From: Lingula anatina
Taxonomy: Eukaryota; Brachiopoda; Lingulata; Lingulida; Lingulidae
Reading direction: 5' to 3'
Assembly (NCBI RefSeq): GCF_001039355.2
Contig: NW_019775158.1
Coordinates: forward strand, 412,827-476,826
Length of the DNA: 64,000 nucleotides
How positions within the stretch are numbered: the first letter of the stretch is position 1; every line of letters starts with the position of its first letter. The notes under the pieces were generated by a model. The model was not told the origin of the DNA, did not search any database, and worked only from the letters and a program-made list of their open reading frames with translations. Positions 32,603 through 44,179 of this stretch are shown here, in pieces. A program made the translations under genes and the position numbers.

Positions 32603-33805
32603 CTAAAGTTTTGTGTTGTCGTTTGCAAGTGGCCGCTTACATTTTTCTCTCCCTTGAACTTCCTTTCCAGAGCTGTTATGTCGATTAATTTTTGTGGACG
32701 CAGTTTTATTTGAAATACTCCCTTTCTTGCCGTTTCCCTTTCCACAACGAAACAGTTTTAACATATCTTGACGAAACCGATTGCCCCAAAGGCAATATAT
32801 GATGAAATTAACTGACGCGTTGATTATCAAGAGCAGAGTCACAATTTGCCCAAACAGGTTTGCGCCGAATCTGGTCATTTTAAAGCTCCCTACGATGACT
32901 AATTCGAAATAATAAATTTGGAGCAGAAAATCGGGTGTCTGACAAGCCACAAACACGAAGACCACAACAACCAGTACAAATGTAACATCGTCGCGGCCAG
33001 ATTTCCCTTTTACCTCGGCGAGATTCACTCTCTGCTTGGCGGCTCGGCGGAGAGTCCAGATCAGCTTCATGTTAACGATTGCCAGTATCAACATTGGGAC
33101 GATATACATTGTAATGAAATAAAAACCAATGCCATATACGAGAAAATACACCATAGAATTCCCCAGCTCGCTGTTCATCATTATGTGTCCATTCTCACCA
33201 TCCGGGTACTTGCAAGGTACCAAATCAAGCTCAAAGAAATGAGGAATATTGTAAGCAATGGTCAAAAAGAACACGGCGACCACTTTTAACTGTGTTCTTT
33301 TTGTTCGTGGATTAGTGGCGGCTTGGATGGGGTTGGTGATCACGTAATGTCTGTCCAAGGTGACTAGTACTATTAACCAAACGCTCGCCTGCTGGGAGAT
33401 ATACATCAGCGGTTTAACGTACGGCATGAGAAGGGGATGAAGCGCCCTCAGATACCATCGCATCTGCCCCGTGTACTTGTTGATCCCGATGAAGACGACG
33501 TAAAAGAGATTGGAGAGAAGATAGAGCGAGTCTGAAACTGCCACACCTTGGAGCAAGATAGAAGTGGTCGTCAGAGGTCGCTCGCGGGAGAGAACGATGA
33601 TAGAGAGAGCATTCCCACAAATACCGAAGATGATAAAACCGAAACCGATTACGGAGTTGGTCCAAAAGACGGTCGTTGCGCGGGTTGGGTCCCATACGTT
33701 ATCTGGACAAATCGTGGAGTTGTTGTCGACCGATGAGTTGTCCGTTAAAAAGCCTTCAAATAAGACGGAGCTGTTGAAATCTGGGAATACAGTTGCATTC
33801 TCCAT
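32603..33805 (-). CDS. Class A (rhodopsin-type) G-protein-coupled receptor, peptide/FMRFamide-receptor-like (400 aa)
   Basis: An uninterrupted 400-codon frame with seven hydrophobic segments (about 50-73, 82-106, 131-151, 172-194, 218-250, 275-298, 316-338). Landmarks: GN in TM1 (64-65), DRH at 151-153 in place of DRY, CQTP at 288-291 for the TM6 CWxP motif, NASVNFIIY at 329-337 for NPxxY, and a basic tail with Cys354 as possible palmitoylation site. The N-terminus has four N-glycosylation sites (N3, N11, N23, N29). The position normally holding the TM3 disulfide cysteine is Met127, while extracellular loop 2 keeps Cys198. Absence of the TM3 cysteine and the SVWLxVxVTLDR pattern recall FMRFamide-receptor-like proteins; this is from memory. 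It acts at the plasma membrane, coupling an unknown ligand to G proteins. A splice acceptor at 33848-33849 (minus strand) suggests an intron in the 5' UTR. Confidence 0.9.
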   Translation of the reverse strand: MENATVFPDFNSSVLFEGFLTDNSSVDNNSTICPDNVWDPTRATTVFWTNSVIGFGFIIFGICGNALSIIVLSRERPLTTTSILLQGVAVSDSLYLLSNLFYVVFIGINKYTGQMRWYLRALHPLLMPYVKPLMYISQQASVWLIVLVTLDRHYVITNPIQAATNPRTKRTQLKVVAVFFLTIAYNIPHFFELDLVPCKYPDGENGHIMMNSELGNSMVYFLVYGIGFYFITMYIVPMLILAIVNMKLIWTLRRAAKQRVNLAEVKGKSGRDDVTFVLVVVVFVFVACQTPDFLLQIYYFELVIVGSFKMTRFGANLFGQIVTLLLIINASVNFIIYCLWGNRFRQDMLKLFRCGKGNGKKGSISNKTASTKINRHNSSGKEVQGREKCKRPLANDNTKL

Positions 33806-36368
33806 TATAGTTTCGGTTTCGTTTTCAGAGGCTACAAATTGGTTTATCTAAAAATAATAAAAATGGATATTAAAGGCACAATAAAGCACCTAAACAAATG
33901 TGAATCGATTAAGTAAAATATTGATAAATAAAATATTGAAAATATTAATAAAATATCAAACATATGAATAATATATTATTTATTTATTTTTATTTTTTAT
34001 TTATCTTTATTTATTTATTTATTTATTTATTTTTTGGTCTGAATAATACAAACAATGCATGCAAAGAATAAAATGACCCGTTAGTTCGGAAAGGCGCCAT
34101 GCTATTTCCGCTTATTACTTGGAGCAATAATTGGCTGAACGTTTCAATTTAGCGTCCCCCATTTTTGACGTTCGAACCACTTACGCCAGAGCCTATTGAC
34201 AATAGGTGGTCTTTTGGGACTCTCCTAACCAACCTTCGAATCCACCCTTTTCCTGCACATAGGATATCACCCATACTTAATTGAGCTTTGCTGAGGAATT
34301 TGAAATAGACCACAAAAAGCATCTCGACTGCAAATAACAAATTCAATAACCTGCGTGGTAGTGCTACCTTCCCGGGGTGCTTATCCTCAATTGACTCCAC
34401 CACGGGGACATTTACTGGTAAGTGATTTTACGGAGCTAATACTATGATATCTATCCCAAGTGACATTTCGGGCACAAATGGCGGGACACAGCGGTAAATT
34501 TGTCATGTTTTAATTGGTTATATGTTTCAGTTGACAGCCGAGCCTTCGAGTGTTTACGTGGGTCCATTTTCCTGAGGACAGTAAATTTCCCACGAGTTAA
34601 TTGCGCATTATCTTAATTTGAATTAAAGTGATGTATGGTCGCTGTTGTTAATTGGAGGCGCAATATCACACCTGAATTAATTGGAAGAGACACCAAATTT
34701 AGATCTCTGGGGTAATTATGAATAGTGCATGGCAGGCATAGTATATCAACGTAATTGGTTCATTAGTCTTTCGACATGAAAGGCGTACACCACACGTTTA
34801 TAACTTTATTTAGAAAAAACCCTGGAAATGTTAGTGATTTTATTTTAATCACCAAAGTGAACCTTATCCACAAGATGAACTGTTGAGCAAATTACCGATT
34901 TTTGAGAATGAGACCCAATACGCCAGCACGCTTTAGATAAAGATAACAGAAAGTTAAATAAATAAATAAGTAATAAAGATATAAATAAGTGATAAATATA
35001 TAAATTGAAAACAAACAAATACATACATAAATAACTCACTGGCACTACCTATTTTACCCCAAACAAAAGTGCTCATTATCCTCTAACGATGCAACTCAAT
35101 GTCAATTTGTTTGACTTTTGGGAAGCACCATAACGCACAGCGGAGATTAAACAATCAGCATGTGTGACATTTGCGACGTTACCGCTTTCAGAATATCCGT
35201 TTTGGTGTTTTGACAGCTCTTCTACTATACTAATGCATATAACGTTTGTATTTGTTCGGAACGATATGTGCGTCTTTATGGTCTTCAGTGACATAGAAAG
35301 ATAATTATGGCACATTTTTTGTCTTTTTCCTGTCGTTCGTACCTTTTTAGGGGGAGGGGGGTACAAGGATAAAAAGTTTTACATTTTTTTTGGCAAAAGA
35401 GCACACGCAGATAGTTTTACTAGAATATGTAGGGTACAGGGGTTGAAAAGTGGCCGGATTTTGGCTCATTCTACTGTTTAATGTTGCCGGGGGGGTGGGG
35501 GTGGGGTACCACAGAAGCTAAAGGAGAGACACCTCCCACTGTGCTACCTCCTCCTCCTACCCCCCCCCCCCCCCCCCGGATTAGCCTGTGTATTTAAATA
35601 CCATGTCTTTCTGAAACAAGAACACAGGTAAACCACACGATATCCTAGGAAGTGATTCTGATGGATAACAGCCCAAGCCACTTTAACTATTAGCTTTGAT
35701 GAGGGATTGAGCAATGCAATCTCTTAGGCAATTTTATAGACAAATGTGTATTACTGTTACAGGCGACAATATAAGTACGTAGGGCGGAGTCGTTTTATCC
35801 ACATTGTCGCTGTAAAAAATCTATTAAAACTTCGACGTTGATTTAAAGCACAAATTTGGAAGTCAACCAGTCGTGTGCTTTATATTAAATAGATGAATCT
35901 TTTTACACACTCCATATCTGTACAGAATGTATGATTATATTTGTGCGACGTTTCATTTACAGTGCCTTCAAATACGCATCTTGCATAATATTGTCGATCA
36001 ATTCTCGTAACATCAGTATGATGTGGAGACCGAAACATATGGTCAATTAAATAACATTTTTTATTAATTAGTTAATACGCGACATGCCTTTTTGACACTT
36101 GATGTATGGGGGATGTGGCACCTTATCAAATTATACTGTTGCATGCTTGCAAATTTAGACATTTTACCTCAGATTTCCCAAAGGAATCATCATATGAACC
36201 GATTGCAAAAATGATGGAAACAACAGGAATAACAATGTAATATTTAAAAAAAATTGCCTTGTAAATCACCGACTCTACGCCCTAATTAAGCGTAGATTAA
36301 CTTGATATCCAGCGTCTTAAAAACAATAAACGAAAGCATTTATTTCTTATACATCTATATGTTGTCAA

Positions 36369-36652
36369 GAGCGTATTCAGACCAAGTTGTTCCGCGGACT
36401 AAATATGTCCAACTTACTTTTAAGTTTAACTTTTAAAAAGGCAATTTTGCTAAATCCCTGATGGTCACCCCCACACCCCTCCTCCTCCACACGCTCCGTC
36501 CCTGCAGGCGCCTACCAATTAAACCTCAGAGTCGAGAAGAAATCCGTTCAATGGCGGGTGTGGAGGCGGGGAAACCATCGGGAAATGAGAGCCATCGCTT
36601 TAAAGTGGGTCGGCTATATTTAGTCGGCGGATCATCTGCTCTGAATACGCTC
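36369..36652. mobile_element. Foldback repeat with GAGCGTATTCAGA ends
   Basis: Ends pair as GAGCGTATTCAGA and TCTGAATACGCTC; inside, 'gcggactaaatatgtcc' on the left answers 'cggctatatttagtcggcgg' on the right. Related to 37256-37439. Confidence 0.65.
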
Positions 36653-37255
36653 ATTGTAATCGTAGAACGAGTAGATTGTTTGCGCTTGCGGCACTTCCGT
36701 TCACTTCGGCCGAACTCGTTAATAGCGGAAATTTGGACCTTTTTTTGAAAATGCGTTCAGAGTATCTTTGAACACATATGCTAGAGCCTATATCTTAAGA
36801 ATTATTTTTGTGGTGTTTCCAAGAACTGCTATATGCCGTTCCAAGAAGTACTAGAGGAAGTCTACCTCACCATTCCCCTATAAGATTTTAAGTTATACAT
36901 GTATCTCAGTATCTTGCTGCTTTCTTATTACGATGTGACAGGAATGGTAGTCCGCTAGGAGCCGTAGTCTGCTCCCCATTACTTTATACAGGTGACATTC
37001 GTCCCCTATACTTAACACACCGACTATTTCTAGCCTTTATTAATCATATGCTCGGATTACGTGCGACTACTGTATAGAGACCGAATTCCGTATAAAAATT
37101 TTTGTTCATTTATTTTATTGACATCAAATTAGTTTCAAGACATGCAATAGTCAGAATAAACACGTCACATAAGTTCACAAGTTTTGACCTTACTTCACAT
37201 TATAAACTCATGTGGCTAAGTGGTCGTTCTAGGAATGATAGAACACTTTGTACCC

Positions 37256-37439
37256 TACCGCATTCGGAAAAGCGGACTAACTAGTCTGCGCATCAAGTAT
37301 GGCGATCCACTTTAAAGCTTCTGTCTTATCCCCTAATAGACACTGATTTGATTCCCCGCGAGGATTACGCAATCAACATTCAAGTGGGTCGGCCATATTT
37401 GATCTGAAGTCTAGTTAGTCCGCCGTTCTGAACGCGGCC
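37256..37439. mobile_element. Foldback repeat with GCGGACTAACTAG arms
   Basis: Left arm 'gcggactaactagtctgcg.catcaagtatgg' pairs with right arm 'ccatatttgatctgaagtctagttagtccgc'. The outer ends (cgcattcgg and ccgttctgaacgcgg) are more diverged. Confidence 0.65.
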
Positions 37440-38401
37440 ATATAGGACAGAGCGGGGCGCCTATCTGGGGCATTGCACGCGTACACATTAACTCCATGAA
37501 GCAAATGAATAGGTAAATAAAAGAAACAGAAAAGTTGCATTTGCTTATCGCAGATAAACTATATCGCGGACTTAGGATAAAACACACTGTTACTGTATTA
37601 CGTGTGTACTAGGTTTCATAGCGGAGGTTATATTGAGGCTCAAAATCAACTCCCATGAAAAGAAATGAACGATATTTGTGTTGTCAAAGGCTATACCATT
37701 TTCGCGTTAGTTTATATTGTTTCATATTATTCAAGTTGTATGTTTCCTGAATACGGGACCTACGAAACTGTTCTCTTCCACTACTGATTATGTGAATATA
37801 AAAGAAAACTTACAAAAGGTTTGTAAAACTTTCACCCCATTGGGACATCAATTAGACATTATACACTATAAATGGACATTTGCTCTCATCTGTATTCAAA
37901 TACTGTCCCCAAGTATAGGGAGGAAGGTTACTGAACGATAAAAAATGTTTTTCTAGTGGGTCTTTGAACAGGCTTGCCAAAGTTCCACTTCAACATAGGA
38001 TCAGTCAAAAACTACGACCGATAAAAATAATGATAGGCGTATAACAATGCAGTCCAAAAAAGCCACTCCTCGTGCCTAAAAAAGCAAGCCATCATTTTTT
38101 GCCATTAATTTAGCGTGCCATGCATACAGATAAATGCCATTTTTACTTACTATCGAAATCAGATAAAGTTTCTTCCTCTTTAGAATCCCTTATGTACTGT
38201 TGATCAGAAGTAAGTGTGTTCTTCGGCGCTTGACGATAAAATGAAACAAATAATGTATGAACCAAACACGGTTTTATTGCCTCAGTAATGTAATAATGAA
38301 TGTGAGGGCCACGTGACTTCGGGCCACCGCTGCGACATGACTGAGGACAAGGACGTTGCTTGCACTCTAGTTGACACGGATAGTTATGACTTGGCAGGCC
38401 C

Positions 38402-38402
38402 N
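38402..38402. other. Single-N contig join
   Basis: Lone N between 'tggcaggccc' and 'ctgggtac'; sequence 16 bases further on belongs to the dispersed repeat also found at 8983-9080. Confidence 0.9.
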
Positions 38403-38417
38403 CTGGGTACAATTTGA

Positions 38418-38505
38418 TCCAGGTACATGAAGTTTTTATATGAAAAGGTCCACTTTTTCAGAAAAAGAACCCCCCTTTTGAAATTGCTGGCTACGGGCCT
38501 GCTTG
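38418..38505. repeat. Dispersed repeat, inverted copy of 8983-9080
   Basis: Shares the phrases for 'tccactttttcagaaa' and 'gctggctacgggcct' with the intronic segment of zinc-finger copy 2. Coding potential or transposon ends were not visible. Confidence 0.55.
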
Positions 38506-38573
38506 GATATATATCTCATGTGTCCTTAATGGAATTTTAGTGAAAGTTTTGATTCATCCAGTTATTTTATACT

Positions 38574-38720
38574 AAGATAATAAAAAATTGATTGAAATAG
38601 TGGATCTTACTTTGAAACGGAGATCACTACGTTTCGACCTTATCACAAGGTCTTCTTCAAGTGGACTGATCTCCGTTTCAACATTAAATCTAGTCTCACA
38701 ATCAATTTTTTCATTATCTT
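38574..38720. mobile_element. 147-base foldback MITE
   Basis: Ends AAGATAATAAAAAATTGATTG and its complement, with a second inverted pair inside (tttgaaacggagatca and tgatctccgtttca). 'AAGGTCTTCTTCAAGTG' lies at the turn. Target duplication not clear. Confidence 0.7.
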
Positions 38721-39050
38721 CATAAATTAAATGTTACTGATAATCTTGCATGCAGAACCTTCACGATGGGGTACTCTTACTTTACCCAGGTATGCTCATT
38801 GGATATCTGTTGTTTCCTTTTGTCCTGAAAAAAAGGCACGAAACAAACACCAACACGTATACAGATTCAGATATTTTATTGATAAAGACAAGGTACAATC
38901 AATGGCAGCACAACTAACTGTAACATAGCTCAAACAAATAAATGCATAATACTATGGATATAAACCATAGTAATATCAATACCCTGGCTAAAACGTTCAG
39001 TATTCAGCATGGATTTGAACTTCTCGCTTTTCTTTTTATTTCGTCTTTTA

Positions 39051-39099
<49 letters not shown>

Positions 39100-39100
39100 G
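39051..39100. repeat. (TTA)n microsatellite
   Basis: About sixteen clean units in intergenic DNA; followed by a GT run and a G-run at 39175-39200. Confidence 0.95.
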
Positions 39101-39307
39101 TGCGTGTACTACAGTTTGCATGGAATATGACTGTTTAAGCAAATCAAGGGAAACCTCGGGTGATGCCGGAGAATGTGTGTGTGTGTGGGGGGGGGGGGGG
39201 ACATGCAATGGAATTGCTTTCATTTTAAGAGTTTTCATTTTAAGAGTTTTGGGCTCTTCTGAGCAGTACTGCCTCTAGTACATGTATCAACCGGTATTTA
39301 CGAGTAA

Positions 39308-39541
39308 GACTGGGTTCCCATCCCTAGATCGATCTAACAAGATCGGTCCCATCTCGGGTTTCTCGCTAAATTGCTTTCAGCCTAAGTGGCTTAGATGTCT
39401 GGGGCGCCTACTAAAGCTGCTAAACGCACCCTATCAGCTTCGGTAGGCGTGGAAGACATCTAAGTTAATTGCAATTACGCGAGAATCCCCTTGGAGATAG
39501 TTCGATCCAAAGTTAGTGCGATAGGGTCTGGAAATGGCCTC
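39308..39541. mobile_element. GACTGG-family foldback MITE, TAA duplication
   Basis: Starts GACTGGGTTCCCATCCCTAG; TAA on both sides (39305-39307 and 39542-39544). Arms share 'tttctcgctaaattgc' and 'acatctaag' with the 5489 copy. Confidence 0.8.
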
Positions 39542-39561
39542 TAAGAGCCTCAGTGCATACC

Positions 39562-39771
39562 TGTACAGGGCAGATCGCGTGCCATGACAAAACCAGGACC
39601 AAATGTATATCTCAGGAAGACACCCTGCTCCAAACGCTCCAACAATTCCAGCTGAGAAGCATGATTTGCAGAAAGCAGATATCTGGAATTTAATAGGTAC
39701 TTGGTGGGCATGAAATTGATGTCGAACTTTTGAAAACATACTTCAAAGTCCGGCGGGAATAATTGGCCACC
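39562..39771 (-). CDS. Possible orphan exon, product unknown
   Basis: On the minus strand an open frame reads NFMPTKYLLNSRYLLSANH, then QLELLERLEQGVFLRYTFG, and ends TCTGCCCTGTACAG followed by a good donor GTATGC at 39556-39561. The composition is protein-like rather than repeat-like, and the frame is open across at least 60 codons. The 5' boundary is unclear; an acceptor might lie near 39724 (TTTTCAAAAG). A downstream partner exon is not visible before the foldback at 39541 and the N at 38402. It could be an exon of a split gene, a pseudogene relic, or chance. Confidence 0.3.
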
Positions 39772-39789
39772 GGATGTATAGTTACTCAC

Positions 39790-41768
39790 CGCTATAAATA
39801 AACGTGCGCAAAGTTGTCATTTCTGAAATGATAGTGGAAAGAACCATTCAACAGTACATAAAAAAGCCTATTCACCAGTTTCAACTTAGAAAGGTCAACC
39901 AGATGAGAACGTTACTTGCTCGCATAATGTCCAGCAGGCTTTAGCTTAATTGTTTTTAGTGATATTTCAGCACCAGCGGTCAAATTATGGAATTTTTATA
40001 TCCCAACTCGATCCTAATGTCTCCATCAGTTTGACCGCTATAGACACTAGTGTCACGGTCTAAAACACCCTGTTTATCAGAAACCAACCCGAATACTACT
40101 GTATAAGACTTAACGGAGAAAATAGCTAATAACAGAGTTTGGCTCCGTGTAAACTTTTAAACTCGGGTTTCAAATTGAACAACTATTCCCCCATGTGGAC
40201 ATAATGGCTTGACAAACTAGTGCATATTATTCGTTCATGTAAGGTTTAGGATTAAGACGGCTTTAAGATCAACCAGAATCCTTTTTAGTCGACTTACGGG
40301 CTAAGACATCAAAAGCAACGCACGTTGATGTATACCTGAAGAATTTTACACCTGTTATACCGCTACTGACTTGCTTCATCTTAGTATTTCCAACTTGAAA
40401 TTAATAATTGTAATTAAAACTGACTTCTTTTTACGTTTCATCCGACTTTTTCTTCATCGTTGTAGATTACGTATATAACGTAATTATGAAACATATAATT
40501 ACATTTTTGCTTGTAGGCCTGATATCACATAAGTGTGATAATAGGCCTAGATATATATTACATGTATGTATAACACAAGTAGTTTAGAGGGCCTGCAAAA
40601 TGTACTGAAATACTTTAGTGCTCAATAAATTATTATTATTATTAATTATTATTACCACGAAATAGGAGCTACAACTAAATTTTTCATTCCAGAAATTAAC
40701 GTTGTACCACCCGACTATTTCTCTGTCATATTCCATTCAATAAAGAAAAAAAATGTCTGTATGATTATCTAGCTGTTAAATAGAAAAAAAAATACTATTT
40801 TCGTCTTCCATAAAAAATTATATGTATTTTCATTGAATCAGGTTTTTTGCGTGACTCGCAGGATAGCTGATGAGATTAATGAATGCTTTTCCTGTTGAAA
40901 GGAGATGTATTGTTCGTTATGATTCATCTGTTTACTTGCAATTAGGACCCAGGAGAAACATTATTATCTAGAGACCAATTTCTACTGTGGATGTGATAAG
41001 TAATATAATTTCTCCCCAGTTGGCGTACTAGTACGGGCTAGGGCGCAGTGTCTCAACACCATTTTTGTTGACAGCAGAGCTGCAAATGATTCTAATCTCT
41101 CACTGGCAGACGTAGTGGATAGTATTGAGCTTAATGTCTGTGTGAAATGCGCATCGATGCTGAATTATTTTTAAGCTGTTTTTGGCCATAAACATCTTAT
41201 ACAACTTCAATTTTTGGTAAAATAGATTTTTCACTGTCATCTCGGTAATGATGGCAAAAGAGTAAATCGTTTTGCAGAGATCTACTTATAAGGCAGCATG
41301 TTTCAAACCTTCACCAAAAGGCCTTGATCACGAGACTGTCTGAGTTCAAATATCATGTTTGGAAACCATTTGCATTTTTAGAACGACGTCATAATTTTTT
41401 TTTCAGGGATGCCTGGAATTATAAGCAACTCTTCTTGCTTACAGTACTGCAAGTTTGGCAGATGGCTGGAAGGTACATATTCATGAACTTCATGCCGTAG
41501 CGTCAAGTTTCCATTTTGCTTGACAGCGTAAAATAATGCAAATTGTATGCTATCGTGATCGAAAAGATTTTGGTTAGGTTCTAAAAAAATCCACGTACTG
41601 AAGTAAAGTTGTCATTTAAAATAGTGTTTTATATGGCTTAACTCAAACAATTTAATTGTTTTTTGATATTTATGTTTATTTTCAAAAATAGTTTTTAAAT
41701 GTGAAATATTATGATTCTTACATTACAATGTAGGTCTGATTATATAACTATGCTTCACTTTCGTAGTA
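39790..41768. other. Spacer before the double-PH gene
   Basis: AT-rich, with a short (TTA)n at 40630-40655 and no clear transposon. A plus-strand segment at 41407-41471 has an acceptor-like start (poly-T, cag) and donor-like end (gaag/gtacat) but is too short and isolated to call. Confidence 0.45.
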
Positions 41769-41774
41769 TTTATT
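41769..41774 (-). terminator. Polyadenylation signal AATAAA of the double-PH gene
   Basis: On the minus strand AATAAA lies 19 bases beyond the stop codon at 41794-41796, giving a very short 3' UTR if used. Confidence 0.55.
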
Positions 41775-41793
41775 ATGAAAGATTTTACGAATT

Positions 41794-44124
41794 TCATAGT
41801 GGCGTGTCATCATCGTCCAAATTGTTAGATCCGCTCTTTTCTTTCGTCACTTCCTGTATCAAAAACGTCACTTCCTTGGACACGCGCATAAGTTCTTTTT
41901 TGTCCAACACTTCCTTTGTTAGTTGTTCAAATGCCTGAAAAAGATGAAAGCTTGTAAGTGAAAGTTATATATCACTTGTTTTAAAAGAGCAAAATATAAA
42001 GGGCAGATTTTTAACGTTGGGACGTGCAATGCATTCAGCTGATACTGCTAGATCTAAGTGATGATGTGCACTCTATGAAAATACGTGTTTCTGCTCCATA
42101 TTGCATGCATCGGCTAATTCACTCAAAATATCTGCCATTTAAGTCAATAAAATTCTGATTAAATTTTTTCTAACATTATAAGCACCTCGCACGTAAATGA
42201 GCGCGCATGCAATGAACACATCCACCGCTCACCCAACAATACACACACACACACTAGCAGATGCACGAACACTCACACATACACACACACGCACATACAC
42301 ACACACACACTTACCTCTATTTCTTGCATCAGGTCCGGGTGAATGCTTTCCGTGCCCTGCTGCTGGTCGGCCATAGCTTCCCTGTGCTGCCCTCTGGTGA
42401 CAAATTCCCGGTGGGACGTGCTTGGAGACTCGTTCTCTGACCCGCCGTGCCCGGAATCCATGCTCAGTCTTTCTGTGACCGGCAATGCCCCTTCTCTTTC
42501 GTCTCTATCGCTGCTGACCAATTCCTCGTTAGTTGAATTGTCTTCACATGATACTGTTTCCTGTACAGTAATTAGTTTTTTCGATACCATGCGGTTGGGA
42601 ATATCGGGCTCCTCTGTTGTTAAAATGGGGACTGAGTTCTGGCTGACGTCATCATCAGCATCATCGGCAAAACTCGGTGGTGGCGGTGGGATGAAAACGT
42701 CAGCAGCGAAGTCAACGTCACGCTTGGCAAAGCCGTCGCTCGCTCTCCCCGTGAGCATGGCCCGCTCCAGCTTTTCTCTGCGCTCGTTCTGTACAGTGAT
42801 TCCTTTCTCTATGGACTGCAGCTTGTTGCGAAGTCCCTGGATCTGGCTCTGTAAGTGCTTCTGGTCCGAGGGGTTGAAGACAGGGGGAGGGGGAGCCTTG
42901 GACTTTGGCCGGATTCGCAGCGGGAATTTTGGCTTGGGCTGCGCGGGCTGGAGTTCCTTTTCAAGATCTCCTACCTGAAAGTACAATAAAATTCATAAAA
43001 TAATATTTTTAAAAATGCCGGATTGTATAAACAAATGAAGGCTGAATTGTGGATACGGACATTATGGATTTGAAATTGATAAGGATTCTACATTTATTTT
43101 AAATTCTACTGTAAATGGTTACTTTGCTAAAGCATTATATACGTTATCATGTATGCAGTTTTATGTACGAACAGATAGCATTTTCTTCGCATTTTCAATT
43201 ATGCGTCAGTTCACATGAATTCTGACGTTAGTGTCAATGACGTCACTGTCACCTTGACCAGCATACCTGAAGCAGCGTTGATACCCTCCGCTGTTTAAGA
43301 TACGTTATATCTCGAAGCACTTTTAATTTTTCTGAGGCCAGTTGCCTCGATGGATCAGATGGCGCTCTTAAGTAATGCTTCTCATCTTTTAATGGCGCTC
43401 TACGATTCTGAGTTGGATTAGTGTTGTTATCGGAGCGCAATAGCTGCATTAGAAATATTAGAATATTAGTGACCTAAGAAATGGAGCAGAGAATGTGCTA
43501 TCCTCCCCAAACTATCACAGCAACCACAATAAATACAAATAGACTATACTCGTTAATCAACATACAGCACACTTGAAGAGCCCGGGTTTTGATGGGGAGG
43601 GGGCGTGAAAAAGCAGCTGGCTTGGGCAATTTTACTACCGGATGTAAAGGAGGGCAGAAATAAGGGAAATCGCTGTGTTTTGTTTTGTTTCGTTAGTTAT
43701 ATACTATTGGGGCTGGAGGGGGGGCGGATGTGTCTCTAAAACAAAGGAGGGGGAAGGCACAGGCGCGCTGTGACGCCTGCACAATATTACTAGAATATCA
43801 GTAATGTGTTCAAGAGGGGGGGTGTAAGACAAAATGGCGGGTTTTTTATAATGTAGAACAGTTCTTCGTCTCCACAAATGAAATGCTGTATTCGTCATTT
43901 CATTAGCAAATATGTTATCAGAAAAACTTTTAAAGGAGCAAGAAAAATGTTAATTGTTACATTATTACTTTATTAATGATCAATGTTATGTAATGAAATC
44001 ATCTTAAAGATGACGTCATATCTTTCTCCTTGCGTTAAGACAAATCGTTACGGCAAAGCACATAAAATGAACAAACGCGGTTAATGTAAAGCACGACACA
44101 CATGTTGAGAACAAGATTCGCTGT

Positions 44125-44179
<55 letters not shown>

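Larger units (their letters stand above)
33850..38401. other. Gene-poor region upstream of the GPCR
   Basis: Contains an ATTT-rich tract at 33975-34035, poly-C/G runs near 35490-35580, and two foldback repeats (36369-36652 and 37256-37439). Open frames here lack domains and splice support. The promoter and 5' UTR exon of the GPCR probably lie just above 33850 but were not located. Confidence 0.55.

Noticed and set aside
32918-33851. Plus-strand frames opposite the GPCR
   Set aside because: Antisense shadows of the receptor's open frame, with no features of their own.
36461-36748. 95-codon plus-strand frame
   Set aside because: Lies within the foldback repeat 36369-36652 and has no domain.
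38143-38412. Cys-rich 89-codon minus-strand frame
   Set aside because: Crosses the N at 38402 and lacks splice signals or repeated cysteine spacing of a known domain.
42343-42978. 211-codon plus-strand frame
   Set aside because: Antisense to the 220-codon exon of the double-PH gene, which has correct splice phases.
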